64,000 bases of DNA, taken from positions 1,596,501 through 1,660,500 of the forward strand of contig NZ_JAUSZF010000001.1 in assembly GCF_030817315.1 (NCBI RefSeq). Direction: 5' to 3'. The notes under the pieces were generated by a model, which was not told the DNA's origin, searched no databases, and saw only the letters and a list, made by a program, of their open reading frames with translations. A program made the position numbers and the translations under genes. Source of the stretch: Sphingomonas faeni (GTDB taxonomy: Bacteria; Pseudomonadota; Alphaproteobacteria; Sphingomonadales; Sphingomonadaceae). Shown here piece by piece: positions 33,891-44,262 of this stretch (position 1 is its first letter; each line of letters starts with the position of its first letter).

Positions 33891-35547
33891 TTACGCCTCG
33901 GTCTTGGTCGCGGCCTTCTTGGCAGCTGGCTTCTTCGCGGCCGGCTTCTTCGCCGGAGCGTCGGCAGCTTCGGTGCCCTCTGCGTTCTCGGCAGCCACCG
34001 GCGACGATTCCGTCACGGTCGTCTCGGCTTCGACAGGCGCCGCCTTCTTCTTGGCAGGTGCCTTCTTGGCGGGCTTATCGTCTTCCGCGGCGTCCGAAGC
34101 AGGCGCCTCTTCGGTCACGGCTTCGTCCGAAGCAGTGGCCTTCTTCTTGGTGGCAGCCTTCTTCTTCGGCTTGTGGTTGTCGTGATCATGCGTGTGCGTG
34201 CCGCTGGCGAAACCGTCTTCGCTCTCGATCGCGGCTTCAAGCTCCTCGCGCGTAGCTTCCCGGTCGGTGATCTCCGCCTTTTCGAACAGGAAGTCGACGA
34301 CCTTGTCCTCGTACAGCGGCGCACGCAGCTGAGCAGCGGCCATCGGCTCCTGCTGGATGTACTGCATGAACTGCTGACGCTGCTCGGCCGGATACTGCTG
34401 CGCTGCCTGCGCTAGCAGACGCTGCATCTCCTGGTTCGAAACCTCGACGCCGTTCGCCTGGCCTATCTCGGACAGGAGCAGGCCAAGGCGCACGCGACGT
34501 TCGGCGATCTTGCGGTAATCGTCGCGCTCGCCTTCCATCTCGGCCATCGCGGCCTCGGGATCGGCCTCGTGCGTGGCTTCGTGCTGGAGCTGCGACCAGA
34601 TCTGGTTGAACTCGGCTTCGACCATCGACGGCGGCACTTCGAAGTCGTGACCCTCGGCGAGCTGGTCGAGCAGCTTGCGCTTCATGTGGGTACGCGTGAG
34701 GCCGTTATGCTCCTGCTCGATCTGACCCTTGAGCAAGCCCGTGAGCTGCTCGAGGCTCTCGAGACCGAGCGACTTCGCCAGATCCTCGTCGATCTTGCTC
34801 TCGCCCGCGGTCTTCACCGACTTGACGGTGATGTCGAACGTCGCCGGCTGGCCCGCGAGCGACTTCTCCTGATACTCCTCCGGGAAGGTCACGTTCAGGA
34901 CCTTTTCGTCGCCGGTCTTCACGCCGACGAGCTGATCCTCGAAGCCGGGGATCAGACGACCCGAACCGAGCTCGACGCCCATGTCGGTGCCGGTGCCCGC
35001 CCTCGAACGCGACGCCATCGGCGGTCTTGCCGACGAAATCGACGGTGACGAGGTCACCCATCTTGGCCGCGTAATCGTCGGCCGCGTCGTCCCACTTCTT
35101 CTGCTGGTCGGCGAACTTCTGGAGCTGCTCGGTAACGGCCTCGTCGGCGACGGGAACGGTCAGGCGCTCGAGCTTGATGCCGTCGATCGCGGGAGCTGGG
35201 ACCTGCGGCAGGACTTCCATATCGACCTTGACCACGGCGTCCTTGCCGATGTCATAGCCGTCTTCCAGCGCGACCGAAGGCTGCATCGCCGGGCGAAGCT
35301 GCTTCTCGGCGACGAGCGTCTGAACGCCCTCCTGGATCGCGGCGTTCACCGCGTCCTGGGTCAGTGCCGGACCATGCATCTTGCGGATGAGGTTCGCCGG
35401 CACCTTGCCCGGACGGAAGCCCGGCATCTTCATCTGCGGCGCGAGGCGCTTCAGTTCGACATCGACCTTGGCATCGATATCCTTCGCGGTGATGGTGAGC
35501 GTGTAGGCGCGCTTGAGGCCCTCGTTCAACGTCTCGACAGTCTGCAT
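33891..35547 (-). pseudogene. tig: Trigger factor, interrupted by one frameshift; long Lys/Ala-rich tail
   Basis: Start ATG 35547 (MQTVETLNEGLKRAYTLTIT). The ribosome-binding domain has the signature MPGFRPGKVPANLIRK. The frame shifts near 34996-34998, within the PPIase domain after DGVAFEGG: one extra G; the other frame continues TDMGVELGSGRLIPGFEDQL and completes the protein. Rejoined length is about 550 aa, longer than the usual 430-450 because of a 100-residue C-terminal tail with a His/Asp patch (HDHDNHK) and AKKPAAKK-type repeats that resemble histone H1. Trigger factor is the ribosome-bound chaperone for nascent chains. The clean remainder suggests a sequencing indel rather than decay. 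Confidence 0.92.
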
Positions 35548-35614
35548 GTCCGGCCTTTGTTATAAGAGCATTCGGGATAATTTCGTCAGGCGGTCGCCTC
35601 GCCTGCGGGCGGGC

Positions 35615-35699
35615 TGGTGCGGGCGAAGGGACTCGAACCCCCACATCTTGCGATACTTGGACCTAAACCAAGCGCGTCTACCAGTTCCGCCACGCCCGC
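35615..35699 (-). tRNA. tRNA-Leu(TAG)
   Basis: 85 nt on the minus strand: acceptor GCGGGCG/CGCCCGC, anticodon stem CTTGG/CCAAG with loop TTTAGGT (anticodon TAG, codon CUA family), a class II variable arm, T loop GGTTCGAGTCC and encoded CCA. Ends 67 bp upstream of the tig start. Confidence 0.95.
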
Positions 35700-35821
35700 A
35701 CAGGACATCGCCGTAGCGGGCGCGTCTATACCAACGATGTATGCGGGGGCAAGTACATAGGCAACTTCCCGAGGCAACCGTGCTCGATTACGGGCGTTGA
35801 GCACCCAGAAGGAGAGACATC

Positions 35822-35977
35822 ATGGCTACCCAACCCCCGGCAGAGTTTCCGACCCCGACGTCGCCCGTCGAGCCGACCGCGCCGCCGCCCGAGTTCAATC
35901 CGCCCGCGCCGGACGTCGACTTTCCGGCACCTGGGACTCCGTCGAACGATCCCGCACCCGTGCAGCCGGAGTTTTGA
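35822..35977 (+). CDS. Short proline-rich protein
   Basis: 51 aa, too short for most gene finders but with a strong AAGGAGAG ribosome site 5 bases before ATG. Sequence MATQPPAEFPTPTSPVEPTA and PPAPDVDFPAPGTPS is about one third proline, acidic, with no hydrophobic segment. The next gene starts two bases after its stop, so the two are co-translated. Function unknown. Confidence 0.65.
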   Translation: MATQPPAEFPTPTSPVEPTAPPPEFNPPAPDVDFPAPGTPSNDPAPVQPEF

Positions 35978-35979
35978 CC

Positions 35980-36198
35980 GTGAGTGATCCGCATTCCGGC
36001 ACGAACCCCGAAACGCTCCCCGAGAAGCGCGACGAGGATACCCGCAGCGACATCGAACAGGCGGTGGAGTCCCGCTCCGACGCGGTCGAGCGCGGCGAAG
36101 GCGGCGACGAGCCCGAGACGTTCACCGACAGCGGCCTGCACGATGGCGTCGGTGGCACGGGCGGTGTCGTGAAGAACCAGGACAACGACGCGCAGTAA
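35980..36198 (+). CDS. Small acidic hydrophilic protein
   Basis: 72 aa from GTG 35980, two bases after the proline-rich gene. VSDPHSGTNPETLPEKRDED and EQAVESRSDAVERGEGGDEP show very high Asp/Glu content; C-terminus glycine-rich then NQDNDAQ. Likely intrinsically disordered and soluble. No family recognised; stress-related small proteins of sphingomonads have this look, but that is only an analogy. Confidence 0.6.
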   Translation: MSDPHSGTNPETLPEKRDEDTRSDIEQAVESRSDAVERGEGGDEPETFTDSGLHDGVGGTGGVVKNQDNDAQ

Positions 36199-36333
36199 GC
36201 CTGCGTCAGCAACCATACAGGCGGGAGTGGCTATCCATACGGCGTCACTCCCGCCAATCAGGACCCGATAATCTCCACCATTCCCAACTTCGCCGAGCAC
36301 CAGAGCCTTTATATAGCGCTCGGGGTTGCCGTA

Positions 36334-36900
36334 TTGGTGCTGATCGTCGCGCAGCGCATCCCCATCATCCGAACGCTAGTCAACGTGGCGATGACGCTGG
36401 TACTGGTCGGAATGCTGTTCATAGCAGTCGACCAGCGGCGCCAGTTCGATCCGTACATCGGCAAGATCGCGCGCTTCCTGAAGATCGAGGACCAGCAGGT
36501 AGTGGGCGGCGAGGTCCGCATCCGCATGTCGCCGGATGGCCATTTCTGGGCGCGCGCGACGATCGACGGGGTGAGCCAGCGGCTGCTGATCGACAGCGGG
36601 GCGACGATTACCGCGATCTCGGACAAGACAGCGGAGGCTGCGGGGATCGACGCGCGGGTCGGGCTGGTGCCGATCGTGTTGCAGACCGCCAACGGGTCTA
36701 TCGCGGCGAAGACGGGGAAGATCACTGAACTGTCGCTGGGCGCTATCGTTGCGCGGGACTTGCAGGTCGTGGTGTCGCCGGCGTTTGGCGCGACGAACGT
36801 GCTGGGGATGAACTTTTTGTCGCGGTTGGCGTCTTGGCGGGTGGAGGGGAATATTTTGATTCTTGTGCCGCATCATCCTCAGAAGGTTGAGGGGGCGTAA
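36334..36900 (+). CDS. Retropepsin-like aspartic protease, membrane anchored
   Basis: 188 aa if started at TTG 36334. The catalytic motif is LLIDSGATITAISDKTA, typical of the clan AA (TIGR02281) single-domain proteases that act as dimers; flap and second hydrophobic motif VLGMNFLSRL follow. N-terminal membrane helix VNVAMTLVLVGMLFIAV, and a further hydrophobic stretch LYIALGVAVLVLIVAQ just upstream suggests that the true start is earlier. The frame is open back to 36199 but has no ATG, GTG or TTG before 36334, so a rare ATT (36280) or ATA start, or a local sequence error, is possible. Substrate unknown; probably periplasm-facing. Confidence 0.82.
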   Translation: MVLIVAQRIPIIRTLVNVAMTLVLVGMLFIAVDQRRQFDPYIGKIARFLKIEDQQVVGGEVRIRMSPDGHFWARATIDGVSQRLLIDSGATITAISDKTAEAAGIDARVGLVPIVLQTANGSIAAKTGKITELSLGAIVARDLQVVVSPAFGATNVLGMNFLSRLASWRVEGNILILVPHHPQKVEGA

Positions 36901-36943
36901 GGTTACTTGTGCTGGTTTTCACTCCGACCTCATCTCACGAAAC

Positions 36944-37051
36944 AACCACCCCGGCGGAGGCCGGGGCCCAATTGGAACGTCCGCAGTAACGAGGTACCGA
37001 CCTGCGTTAGCGACGTCCCCCAATTGGGCCCCGGCCTTCGCCGGGGTGGTT
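36944..37051. repeat. Family B palindromic element
   Basis: AACCACCCCGGCGGAGGCCG ... CGGCCTTCGCCGGGGTGGTT. First of three elements filling the gene-free 36901-37322. Confidence 0.92.
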
Positions 37052-37059
37052 CAGTTTGG

Positions 37060-37155
37060 GCGGAGGTCGGGGGCCAGTTGGGAAGGTTGCAGTAACGGAG
37101 CGCCGGGAACAGTCAGCAGCGTTCCCCAACTGGGCCCCGGCCTTCGCCGGGGTGG
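37060..37155. repeat. Family B element, left arm degenerate
   Basis: Right arm CCCAACTGGGCCCCGGCCTT is intact; the left arm keeps GGGGGCCAGTTGGG but lost the outer CACCCCGGCG. Directly adjoins the previous copy, giving two B units in tandem. Confidence 0.8.
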
Positions 37156-37187
37156 CGGTACTTGGGACGCGCTGGTGTTAATTCTGC

Positions 37188-37270
37188 TGTTCCCCTCGCG
37201 AATGCGGGGGGCGAGGATCGAGCAGGGTTGTGTTCCGTTACCCTGGGCTCCCGCTTTCGCGGGAGGACGG
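37188..37270. repeat. Family C palindromic element
   Basis: CTGTTCCCCTCGCGAATGCG ... CCCGCTTTCGCGGGAGGACG with CCCTGGG in the centre; arms less perfect than in the 17221 copy. Confidence 0.8.
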
Positions 37271-37322
37271 GAGGGGCGGGAACGCGAAAAGGGCGGGAGC
37301 GGTTGGGCCTCCGACCGCCGGG

Positions 37323-38804
37323 TTATGGCGCCACCGACTCCCCTAGCGCGCCCTTCAGTACCTCGTTCACCACGGCGGGGTTGGCTTTCCCCCCCATCGC
37401 CTTCATCGTCTGGCCGACGAAGAAGCCGAACAGCTTGTCCTTGCCGCCGCGATAGTCGGCGACCTTGTCAGCATTCGCGGCCATCACCTCAGCAATGACC
37501 TTCTCGATCGCGCCGGTATCGCTCGTCTGCTTCAACCCGCGATCCTCGACCACCTTGGCCGCGCCGTCGCCGGTTTCGAGCATAACCTCGAACACCTGCT
37601 TCGCCAAGCTGCCCGACAGCGTACCGTCCGCGATCAGTCCCAGCAGTTCCGCGGCCTGAGCAGGCGAGACCGGCGAGTTCTCGATGTCCTTGCCGGTCCG
37701 GTTCAATGCCCCGAACAGCTCCGACGTCGTCCAGTTCGCCGCCGCCGCCGGCTTCGCACCCGCATCGAGCAACGCATCGAACCAGCGTGCCGCCTCGACC
37801 TCGGCGGTCAGAACGGTCGCCTGGTACGGCGCGATCCCGAGCGCCTCGTACCGCGCGCGCTTTGCGTCCGGCAACTCCGGCAGCGACGCGCGGCACTCGG
37901 CGAGGAACGCGTCGTCGAGCACCAGCGGCAACAGGTCGGGATCGGGGAAGTAGCGGTAATCATGCGCGTCTTCCTTCGACCGCATCGAGCGCGTCTCGTT
38001 GCGATCGGGATCGTAGAGCCGGGTCTCCTGGACGATCTTGCCACCCGCTTCGAGCACCTCGACCTGACGCTTGGCCTCCTGCTCGACCACTGCCATCACG
38101 AAGCGCACCGAGTTGACGTTCTTCGTCTCGGTCCGCGTGCCCAGCTCGTCGCCGACTTTGCGCACGCTGACGTTGACGTCGGCGCGCATCGAGCCTTCCT
38201 CCATGTTGCCGTCGCACGATCCGACATAGCGCAGGATCGATCGCAGCTTTCGCAGGTAAGCCCCTGTTTCCGCTGGCGATGCCAGATCGGGCTTCGACAC
38301 GATCTCCATCAGCGCGACGCCCGAGCGGTTCAGATCGACGTAGGACTGGGTCGGATGCTGGTCGTGCATCAGCTTACCAGCATCCTGCTCGACATGGATG
38401 CGCTCGACACCGATCCGCTTGCCGGCGGCGTCGGGGTTCTTGTCGTCGAGGCTGATATCGATCGCCCCCTCACCGACGATCGGGTGATAGAGCTGGCTGA
38501 TCTGGTAACCCTGCGGCAGATCGGCGTAGAAATAGTTCTTCCGGTCGAACCGCGACCATTTGTTGATCTGCGCCTCGATCGCCATGCCGGTGCGGACCGC
38601 CTGGCGGATGCACTCGCGGTTCGGCACCGGCAGCATGCCCGGCATCGCCGCGTCGACGAGGCTCACCTGCGTGTTGGGCTCCGCGCCGAACGCGGTCGCC
38701 GCGCCCGAGAAGAGCTTGGCGTTCGACGTCACCTGCGCGTGCACTTCGAGGCCGACCACGACCTCCCACTCGCCGGTTTCGCCCTGAATCCTGTAATCGC
38801 TCAT
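37323..38804 (-). CDS. gatB: Asp/Glu-tRNA amidotransferase subunit B
   Basis: 493 aa. GatB hallmarks: [63 protein letters not shown]-type [20 protein letters not shown], and a C-terminal YqeY-like domain ending [16 protein letters not shown], which binds tRNA. GatB activates the mischarged Glu-tRNA(Gln) or Asp-tRNA(Asn). Third gene of the gatC-gatA-gatB block, 160 bp after gatA; that gap shows no gene. Confidence 0.98.
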   Translation of the reverse strand: MSDYRIQGETGEWEVVVGLEVHAQVTSNAKLFSGAATAFGAEPNTQVSLVDAAMPGMLPVPNRECIRQAVRTGMAIEAQINKWSRFDRKNYFYADLPQGYQISQLYHPIVGEGAIDISLDDKNPDAAGKRIGVERIHVEQDAGKLMHDQHPTQSYVDLNRSGVALMEIVSKPDLASPAETGAYLRKLRSILRYVGSCDGNMEEGSMRADVNVSVRKVGDELGTRTETKNVNSVRFVMAVVEQEAKRQVEVLEAGGKIVQETRLYDPDRNETRSMRSKEDAHDYRYFPDPDLLPLVLDDAFLAECRASLPELPDAKRARYEALGIAPYQATVLTAEVEAARWFDALLDAGAKPAAAANWTTSELFGALNRTGKDIENSPVSPAQAAELLGLIADGTLSGSLAKQVFEVMLETGDGAAKVVEDRGLKQTSDTGAIEKVIAEVMAANADKVADYRGGKDKLFGFFVGQTMKAMGGKANPAVVNEVLKGALGESVAP

Positions 38805-38964
38805 CGGTTCTTCCGTCTGTTCTGGCGCTGCAGCGCGCGCCGTTTCAGCGTTTTCTGTCGTTCTCGGCTAATGGGCGTCGATCGCGATCGACCGAAGCGT
38901 AACCGCTTAAAGCTATCGGCAAGACCTTCCCCAATGACTTGGAAAAACATCTCGCCGATCCAAC

Positions 38965-40449
38965 TCACCACCAAACATCCGGCCGCGCGACGAACCCCGC
39001 CCGCTGTTCGATCGCGAGCCCTGCGTTCAGCACGCCTTGCTCGTCGAGCGGCTTACCGATGATCTGCAGCCCGAGCGGCAGACCCTGCTTGTCCAGACCA
39101 CCCGGCACCGACATCGCGGGCAGCCCAGCCAGCGAAGACGGCACGGTGAAGACGTCGTTCAGGTACATCGCGATCGGATCGGCCGACTTCTCGCCGAGCG
39201 CGAACGCTGCGGAAGGCGCGGTCGGGGTGAGCAGGACGTCGCATGTTTCCCAAGCCCGCTCGAAATCGCGCGCGATCAGCGTCCGGACCTTCTGCGCCTG
39301 CGTATAATAGGCGTCGTAGAAGCCGGCCGACAGCACGTACGTGCCGATCATGATGCGGCGCTTCACCTCGGGGCCGAAGCCGTCGGCACGCGTCGCGGCG
39401 TACATGTCCTGCAGGCCGGCACCGGTCGGCAAGTCGCGGATCCCGTAGCGGACGCCGTCATAGCGCGCGAGGTTCGATGACGCTTCGGCGGGGGCGATGA
39501 TGTAGTACGCTGGCAGCGCGTATTTGGTGTGCGGGAGCGAGACCTCGACGATCGTCGCGCCGGCATCCTTCAGCCAGTCGATGCCCTGCTGCCAGAGCGC
39601 CTCGATCTCCTCGGGCATACCGTCGACGCGATATTCCTTCGGAATACCGACGCGCAGGCCGTTGAGATTGGCGGACAAACCCGCTTCCCATTTCGGCACG
39701 TCGAGCTGCAACGAGGTGCCGTCCTTGGCGTCGAACCCGGCCATCGCCTCGAGCAGGATCGCGCAATCCTTGACGTCGCGCGCCATCGGTCCGGCCTGGT
39801 CGAGCGACGAGGCGAACGCGATCGTTCCCCAGCGCGAGCAGCGGCCATAGGTCGGCTTGATGCCGCTGATGCCGGTGAAAGCGGCAGGCTGGCGGATCGA
39901 GCCGCCGGTGTCGGTGCCGGTCGCGCCGGGGCAGAGCCGTGCGGCAACTGCCGACGACGAACCGCCCGACGAACCGCCCGGCGCGAGCGAAGCGTTGCCG
40001 CCGTCGTTGCGCTTCCAAGGCGAAATCACGTTGCCGAACGCCGAGGTCTCGTTCGACGAGCCCATCGCGAACTGGTCCATGTTCAGCTTGCCGAGCATCC
40101 CCGCGCCCGCGTCCCACAAATTCTGCGAGACGGTCGACTCATAGGTCGGCGTGAAGCCTTCGAGGATGTGGCTCGCCGCGGTCGTCGTGACGCCCTTGGT
40201 GCAAAACAGGTCCTTCATGCCGATCGGCACGCCGGCCAGCGGCTTGAGCGTTTCGCCGGCTTCGCGCGCGGTATCGGCGGCGGTGGCGGCGGCGATCGCG
40301 TGGTCTGGCGTCTCGACGAGAAACGCGTTCAACGCTTTGGCCTGGCTCACCTTTGCGATGAACGCATCGGCGACTTCGCGCGCCTTGAAGGAGCCATCGC
40401 GGACGCCGTCGCGGATGCCGGCGATCCCGAGATCTGTGAGGTCGGTCAT
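38965..40449 (-). CDS. gatA: Asp/Glu-tRNA amidotransferase subunit A
   Basis: 494 aa amidase-signature enzyme. Lys of the Ser-cisSer-Lys triad in [14 protein letters not shown], cis-Ser in [14 protein letters not shown], nucleophile Ser in [19 protein letters not shown]. It releases ammonia from glutamine for transfer to the aminoacyl-tRNA held by GatB. Length is normal for the family. Downstream of gatC by 58 bp on the same strand. Confidence 0.98.
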   Translation of the reverse strand: MTDLTDLGIAGIRDGVRDGSFKAREVADAFIAKVSQAKALNAFLVETPDHAIAAATAADTAREAGETLKPLAGVPIGMKDLFCTKGVTTTAASHILEGFTPTYESTVSQNLWDAGAGMLGKLNMDQFAMGSSNETSAFGNVISPWKRNDGGNASLAPGGSSGGSSSAVAARLCPGATGTDTGGSIRQPAAFTGISGIKPTYGRCSRWGTIAFASSLDQAGPMARDVKDCAILLEAMAGFDAKDGTSLQLDVPKWEAGLSANLNGLRVGIPKEYRVDGMPEEIEALWQQGIDWLKDAGATIVEVSLPHTKYALPAYYIIAPAEASSNLARYDGVRYGIRDLPTGAGLQDMYAATRADGFGPEVKRRIMIGTYVLSAGFYDAYYTQAQKVRTLIARDFERAWETCDVLLTPTAPSAAFALGEKSADPIAMYLNDVFTVPSSLAGLPAMSVPGGLDKQGLPLGLQIIGKPLDEQGVLNAGLAIEQRAGFVARPDVWW

Positions 40450-40507
40450 GCTTTTGATTCCTGGATCCCCGCCGGCGCGGGGATGATCGAATGATAACGT
40501 ACCGTGA

Positions 40508-40810
40508 TCATTCGATCACCTTCGGCACGGCGAAGAACCCGTGCTCTGCTGCGGGCGCATTCGCGAGGACCTGCTCGCGGATGCCGCCGCCGGTCAGCGG
40601 GTCGGCGTTGACGACGTCGTCGCGCAGCCGCAGCGTGTTGGGAATGACGGCGGTCATCGGCTCGACGCCGGTCGTATCGACCTCTTCGAGCATCTCGATC
40701 CAGCCAAGGATGTTTCCGAGTTCCGGCGCCATGCGGGCGGCGTCCTCGTCGGTGATCGCGATGCGCGCAAGGCTCGCGATCCGCTTCACGGTTGCAGTAT
40801 CTACGGACAT
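40508..40810 (-). CDS. gatC: Asp/Glu-tRNA amidotransferase subunit C
   Basis: 100 aa; [20 protein letters not shown] and [20 protein letters not shown] are GatC signatures, and the C-terminus [10 protein letters not shown] is the usual end. GatC wraps GatA and GatB and stabilises the complex. First gene of the block; its upstream 329 bp (40811-41139) contain one family A element and nothing else recognisable. Confidence 0.97.
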   Translation of the reverse strand: MSVDTATVKRIASLARIAITDEDAARMAPELGNILGWIEMLEEVDTTGVEPMTAVIPNTLRLRDDVVNADPLTGGGIREQVLANAPAAEHGFFAVPKVIE

Positions 40811-40901
40811 GCCGTGCGGCTAGCACCCGGCGCGCCGGGGGCGCAACATCTTTGGCGTGGGTGCTTCAGGCTGGCCGATTGAAATAGAGGCGTTCGCAGT
40901 T

Positions 40902-41018
40902 CTTCTCCCCTCCCTGGAAGGGAGGGGTCGGGGGTGGGTCGGGTTCCCCATGTTCAGAGAGTGGTGGCTCAAGCCGACCTACCCACCCCCAGCCCCTCCC
41001 TTTCAGGGAGGGGAGAAG
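40902..41018. repeat. Family A palindromic element
   Basis: CTTCTCCCCTCCCTGGAAGG ... CCCTTTCAGGGAGGGGAGAAG, in the divergent gatC / DUF3089 gap. Confidence 0.9.
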
Positions 41019-41139
41019 AGTTGCGACCGCGACAACCGAGGCGCGCGTGCAGAATGTCGATCCGCCGTAGACTGCCGCCGATTGCAACCATGCGCTCATT
41101 ACGGCACGGGAGCCCCAACGCCTGCACGGAAGGTCCCGC

Positions 41140-42249
41140 TTGGCCCGCAAGTTTCTCTATTTCGTCGCCGCGATGATCGTTCTCGCGATCGCCGCCCTGC
41201 TCGCCTACCGCCTGTTCGGCACGCAGTTGATGCGCGCGGTCATGGTCCCGAGCGAGAATTTCCAGGCGCAACGCGAAGCTCCGCGCAACATCTATGCGCG
41301 GAAGATCATGTGGCTGGCGCGTCCCGACGCACCCGGCAATCCCGCGCTCTGGACGCCGCCCGGCTACGCCCCTGGCAAGCTCGGCACGGGTGCGGCGATC
41401 TTCTTCATCCATCCGACCTCGTACATCAATCGCGACCACTGGAACGCGCCGATCGACGATCCGGAAACCAACGCGCGGGCGGAACTCTTCCTGCGCGGGC
41501 AGGCGAGCGCGTTCAACGAGGCCGGCGACATCTGGGCGCCACGCTATCGCCAGGCGACGTTCGGCGCGTTCCTGACGAGCGTCGCGGATAGCGAACGCGC
41601 GCTGGCGCTGGCGTATGGCGACGTCTCCGCCGCGTTCGACCGGTTCCTCAAGGAAGCCGGCCCGACGCGGCCGATCATCCTCGCCGGGCATAGCCAGGGC
41701 GCGTTGCACCTGACCCGCCTGCTCCGCGACCGCGTCGCCACCGACCCGAAATTGAAGGCGCGGATCGTTGCGGCATACGTCGTCGGCTGGCCCGTCTCGC
41801 GCGCGACCGACCTGCCGCGCATGGGCCTGCCCGAATGCCGCGCCGTCGACCAGACCGGCTGCATCCTGTCGTGGGAAAGCTTTGCGGAACCGGCCGATCC
41901 GTCGCTGATCGTCGACACCTACGACCAGACCACCGGCTTCAACGGCCAACCGCGCAAGGGCACGCCGATCGTCTGCACCAACCCGCTGACCGGCACCGCC
42001 GACGCGACCGCGCCCGCCACCGCGAACCTCGGCACGCTCGTTCCGTCCGCCGACCTGAGGACTGCGACGATGGCGGTCGGCAACGTTCCCGCGCGCTGCG
42101 CCGACCACGGTTTCCTGCTGATCGGCGAAGGCCCGAACCTCGGGCCGTACGTGCTGCCGGGCAACAACTACCACGTCTACGACTATAGCCTGTTCTGGGC
42201 GAACATCCGCGCCGACGCCAACCGACGCCTCGAGGCTTTCGCGCAATGA
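41140..42249 (+). CDS. DUF3089-family alpha/beta hydrolase, membrane anchored
   Basis: 369 aa with TTG start at 41140, six bases after GGAAGG. N-terminal anchor [19 protein letters not shown], then [20 protein letters not shown], a signature of DUF3089 proteins, and the nucleophile elbow [16 protein letters not shown] (GHSQG). Homologues are lipase-like hydrolases of unknown substrate. Catalytic site faces the periplasm if the anchor is a signal anchor. The stop overlaps the ruvX start (ATGA), so they form an operon, though no functional link is evident. Confidence 0.88.
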   Translation: MARKFLYFVAAMIVLAIAALLAYRLFGTQLMRAVMVPSENFQAQREAPRNIYARKIMWLARPDAPGNPALWTPPGYAPGKLGTGAAIFFIHPTSYINRDHWNAPIDDPETNARAELFLRGQASAFNEAGDIWAPRYRQATFGAFLTSVADSERALALAYGDVSAAFDRFLKEAGPTRPIILAGHSQGALHLTRLLRDRVATDPKLKARIVAAYVVGWPVSRATDLPRMGLPECRAVDQTGCILSWESFAEPADPSLIVDTYDQTTGFNGQPRKGTPIVCTNPLTGTADATAPATANLGTLVPSADLRTATMAVGNVPARCADHGFLLIGEGPNLGPYVLPGNNYHVYDYSLFWANIRADANRRLEAFAQ

Positions 42250-42713
42250 TCACGCTTTCCGCCGCGCAGTTCCGCGACGCGCTCCCCAACGGGGGCCGGC
42301 TGATCGGGCTCGATGTCGGCAGCAAGACGATCGGCACCGCGCTGTGCGACGCCGGGTGGTCGTTCGCGAGCCCCGCGCTCCTGATCCGCCGCACCAAGTT
42401 CCAGAAGGACAAGACTGCGCTGGCGGAGATCATCAAGGCGCAGGCGGTCGTCGGGCTGGTCATCGGCCTGCCGATCAACCTCGACGGTAGCGAGAGCCCG
42501 CGGTCGCAATCGACGCGGGCGTTCGCGCAGAACCTCAAGGACATGGGGCTCCCGATCCTGCTCCAGGACGAACGCTGGTCGACCGTTGCGGTCACCCGCA
42601 CGCTGATCGAACAGGATGCGAGCCGCGCCAAACGTGCCGAACTCGTCGACAAGATGGCCGCCGCCTACATCCTCCAGGGGGCGATCGATGCGCTGGTGAC
42701 GGCGCAGATCTAG
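42246..42713 (+). CDS. ruvX: RuvX/YqgF, putative pre-16S rRNA nuclease
   Basis: 155 aa RNase H-like protein. The acidic motif is [15 protein letters not shown], followed by [20 protein letters not shown] and [15 protein letters not shown] with [14 protein letters not shown], all family hallmarks. YqgF matures the 5' end of 16S rRNA; it was earlier annotated as a Holliday-junction resolvase. Ends four bases inside the convergent gene at 42710. Confidence 0.95.
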   Translation: MITLSAAQFRDALPNGGRLIGLDVGSKTIGTALCDAGWSFASPALLIRRTKFQKDKTALAEIIKAQAVVGLVIGLPINLDGSESPRSQSTRAFAQNLKDMGLPILLQDERWSTVAVTRTLIEQDASRAKRAELVDKMAAAYILQGAIDALVTAQI

Positions 42714-43154
42714 CGGGCGACGCGGTAGAGCGTGGAGTTGCCGTTGGTCCATATCACGCGGAGATCGCGCGCTTTTGCGGCACCGGGCGGGAAGCCGATC
42801 GTCCATACGTGCGTGAACGCCGCGCGCGGGAAATGTGCGATCGCGGTCGCGAAGTCGGACCCGATCTCCGGACAGATCGACGGGTAGACGCTCTGGCTGG
42901 GGTCGACGGTATAGGGTGCGGCGACCGCGTATCGGATATGCAGCGCCTGCTGACCGTCGATCGCCCATTGCTCGTTGGTGAACGAGGTCGGCAGTGCCAT
43001 CGCGATATGCCAGCGGCCCATTTGTCCCGGCAGGTCGCCGAGCGGAGGCAGCGCGGGCCATAGCAAGCACCGCGGACGCCACGACCAGCGCCAGCGCGAA
43101 CCACTGCGTTTCCCACCATCGCCCCATCGTTCGCGCCGCTGTACCCTGCATCAT
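42710..43154 (-). pseudogene. Hypothetical membrane-anchored protein with one frameshift
   Basis: The 5' part (ATG 43154) reads MMQGTAARTMGRWWETQWFA then a membrane helix LALVVASAVLA. The continuation is in another frame: LPPLGDLPGQMGRWHIAMAL, YPSICPEIGSDFATAIAHFP, ending [13 protein letters not shown]. The two join near 43060-43070, where one surplus base (CTTGCTATGG) would explain the shift. Rejoined length is about 147 aa with one N-terminal helix and a small periplasmic domain. No family recognised. Like the other single-base breaks here, it may be an assembly error. Confidence 0.6.
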
Positions 43155-43275
43155 GCCCCCGTTCGCCTTCGCCTTGCCACGCCCACGCTAAAATTCGGGT
43201 TAACCACGACGAATGGAACCGACCGCCTCCGCGGCGCTTGCCCCCTGCCCCTACCCCCACTATCCCGCAGCTTTT

Positions 43276-44262
43276 ATGCGAACCTCAGATCACCGCCCCG
43301 CCGCCCTCATCGAAGGCGGCGCCGTCTTCCCGCACCGGCACCTCACCGGTATCGACGGGCTTCAGCCACACGAGATCGCCTTCCTGCTCGACGAGGCGGA
43401 AACGTGGGTCGAGGCGAACCGCACGCATGCGACGCCGGACAAGCGGCTTGCGGGTCTTACCCAGATCAACGCGTTCTTCGAGAACAGCACGCGCACACTG
43501 CTGTCGTTCGAGATCGCAGGCAAGCGGCTGGGCGCCGACGTCGTCAACATGCACGCGGCGCAGTCGAGCGTGAAAAAGGGCGAGACGCTGATCGACACCG
43601 CGATGACGCTCAACGCGATGCGCGCCGACGTGATCGTGATTCGGCACATGTCGTCGGGCGCGGTGCGGCTGATCGCGGACAAGGTCGATTGTCCGGTGCT
43701 CAACGCGGGTGACGGGCGCCACGAGCATCCGACCCAAGCTTTGCTCGATGCGCTGACGATCCGCCGGCGCAAGGGCGCCATCGCCGGCCAGCGCGTCGTG
43801 ATCTGCGGGGACCTGCTGCACAGCCGGGTCGCGCGGTCTAACATCCTGGCGCTCACCGCGCTCGCTGCCGAGGTCCGCGTGTGTGCCCCGTCGACGCTGA
43901 TGCCGCCGATGATCGAGCGGATGGGCGTCACCGCGTTCACCGATTTCGACAGGGCGCTGGAGGGTGCGGACGTGGTGATGATGCTCCGGCTCCAGAACGA
44001 GCGGATGGACGGGGCTTACGTGCCCTCCACCCGTGAATATCGGCTGCGCTACGGGCTGACGCTCGACCGGCTGGCGAAGGCTGCGCCCGATGCGCTGGTG
44101 ATGCACCCCGGCCCGATGAACCGTGGCGTCGAGATCGACTCCGCCGTGGCGGACCACGCACGCTCGGCGATCACGGAGCAGGTCGAGATGGGGGTTGCCG
44201 TCCGCATGGCCTGCCTCGACGTGCTGACCCGAAGAGCGCGCGGCGTGGAGGGTTGGGCATGA
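43276..44262 (+). CDS. pyrB: Aspartate carbamoyltransferase catalytic chain
   Basis: 328 aa from ATG 43276; ATG 43213 would add 21 unlikely residues. Carbamoyl-phosphate site [20 protein letters not shown], aspartate-loop region [19 protein letters not shown], and [17 protein letters not shown]. It joins carbamoyl phosphate and aspartate in pyrimidine synthesis. The stop overlaps the pyrC' start, and the partner is a dihydroorotase homologue, the arrangement of class A ATCase (pyrBC') in which the two proteins form one complex. Confidence 0.97.
   Translation: MRTSDHRPAALIEGGAVFPHRHLTGIDGLQPHEIAFLLDEAETWVEANRTHATPDKRLAGLTQINAFFENSTRTLLSFEIAGKRLGADVVNMHAAQSSVKKGETLIDTAMTLNAMRADVIVIRHMSSGAVRLIADKVDCPVLNAGDGRHEHPTQALLDALTIRRRKGAIAGQRVVICGDLLHSRVARSNILALTALAAEVRVCAPSTLMPPMIERMGVTAFTDFDRALEGADVVMMLRLQNERMDGAYVPSTREYRLRYGLTLDRLAKAAPDALVMHPGPMNRGVEIDSAVADHARSAITEQVEMGVAVRMACLDVLTRRARGVEGWA

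Noticed and set aside
36944..37270. Cluster of spaced repeats considered as a CRISPR array
   Set aside because: Units are inverted, of different families, about 100 bp long, without uniform spacers; no cas gene present.
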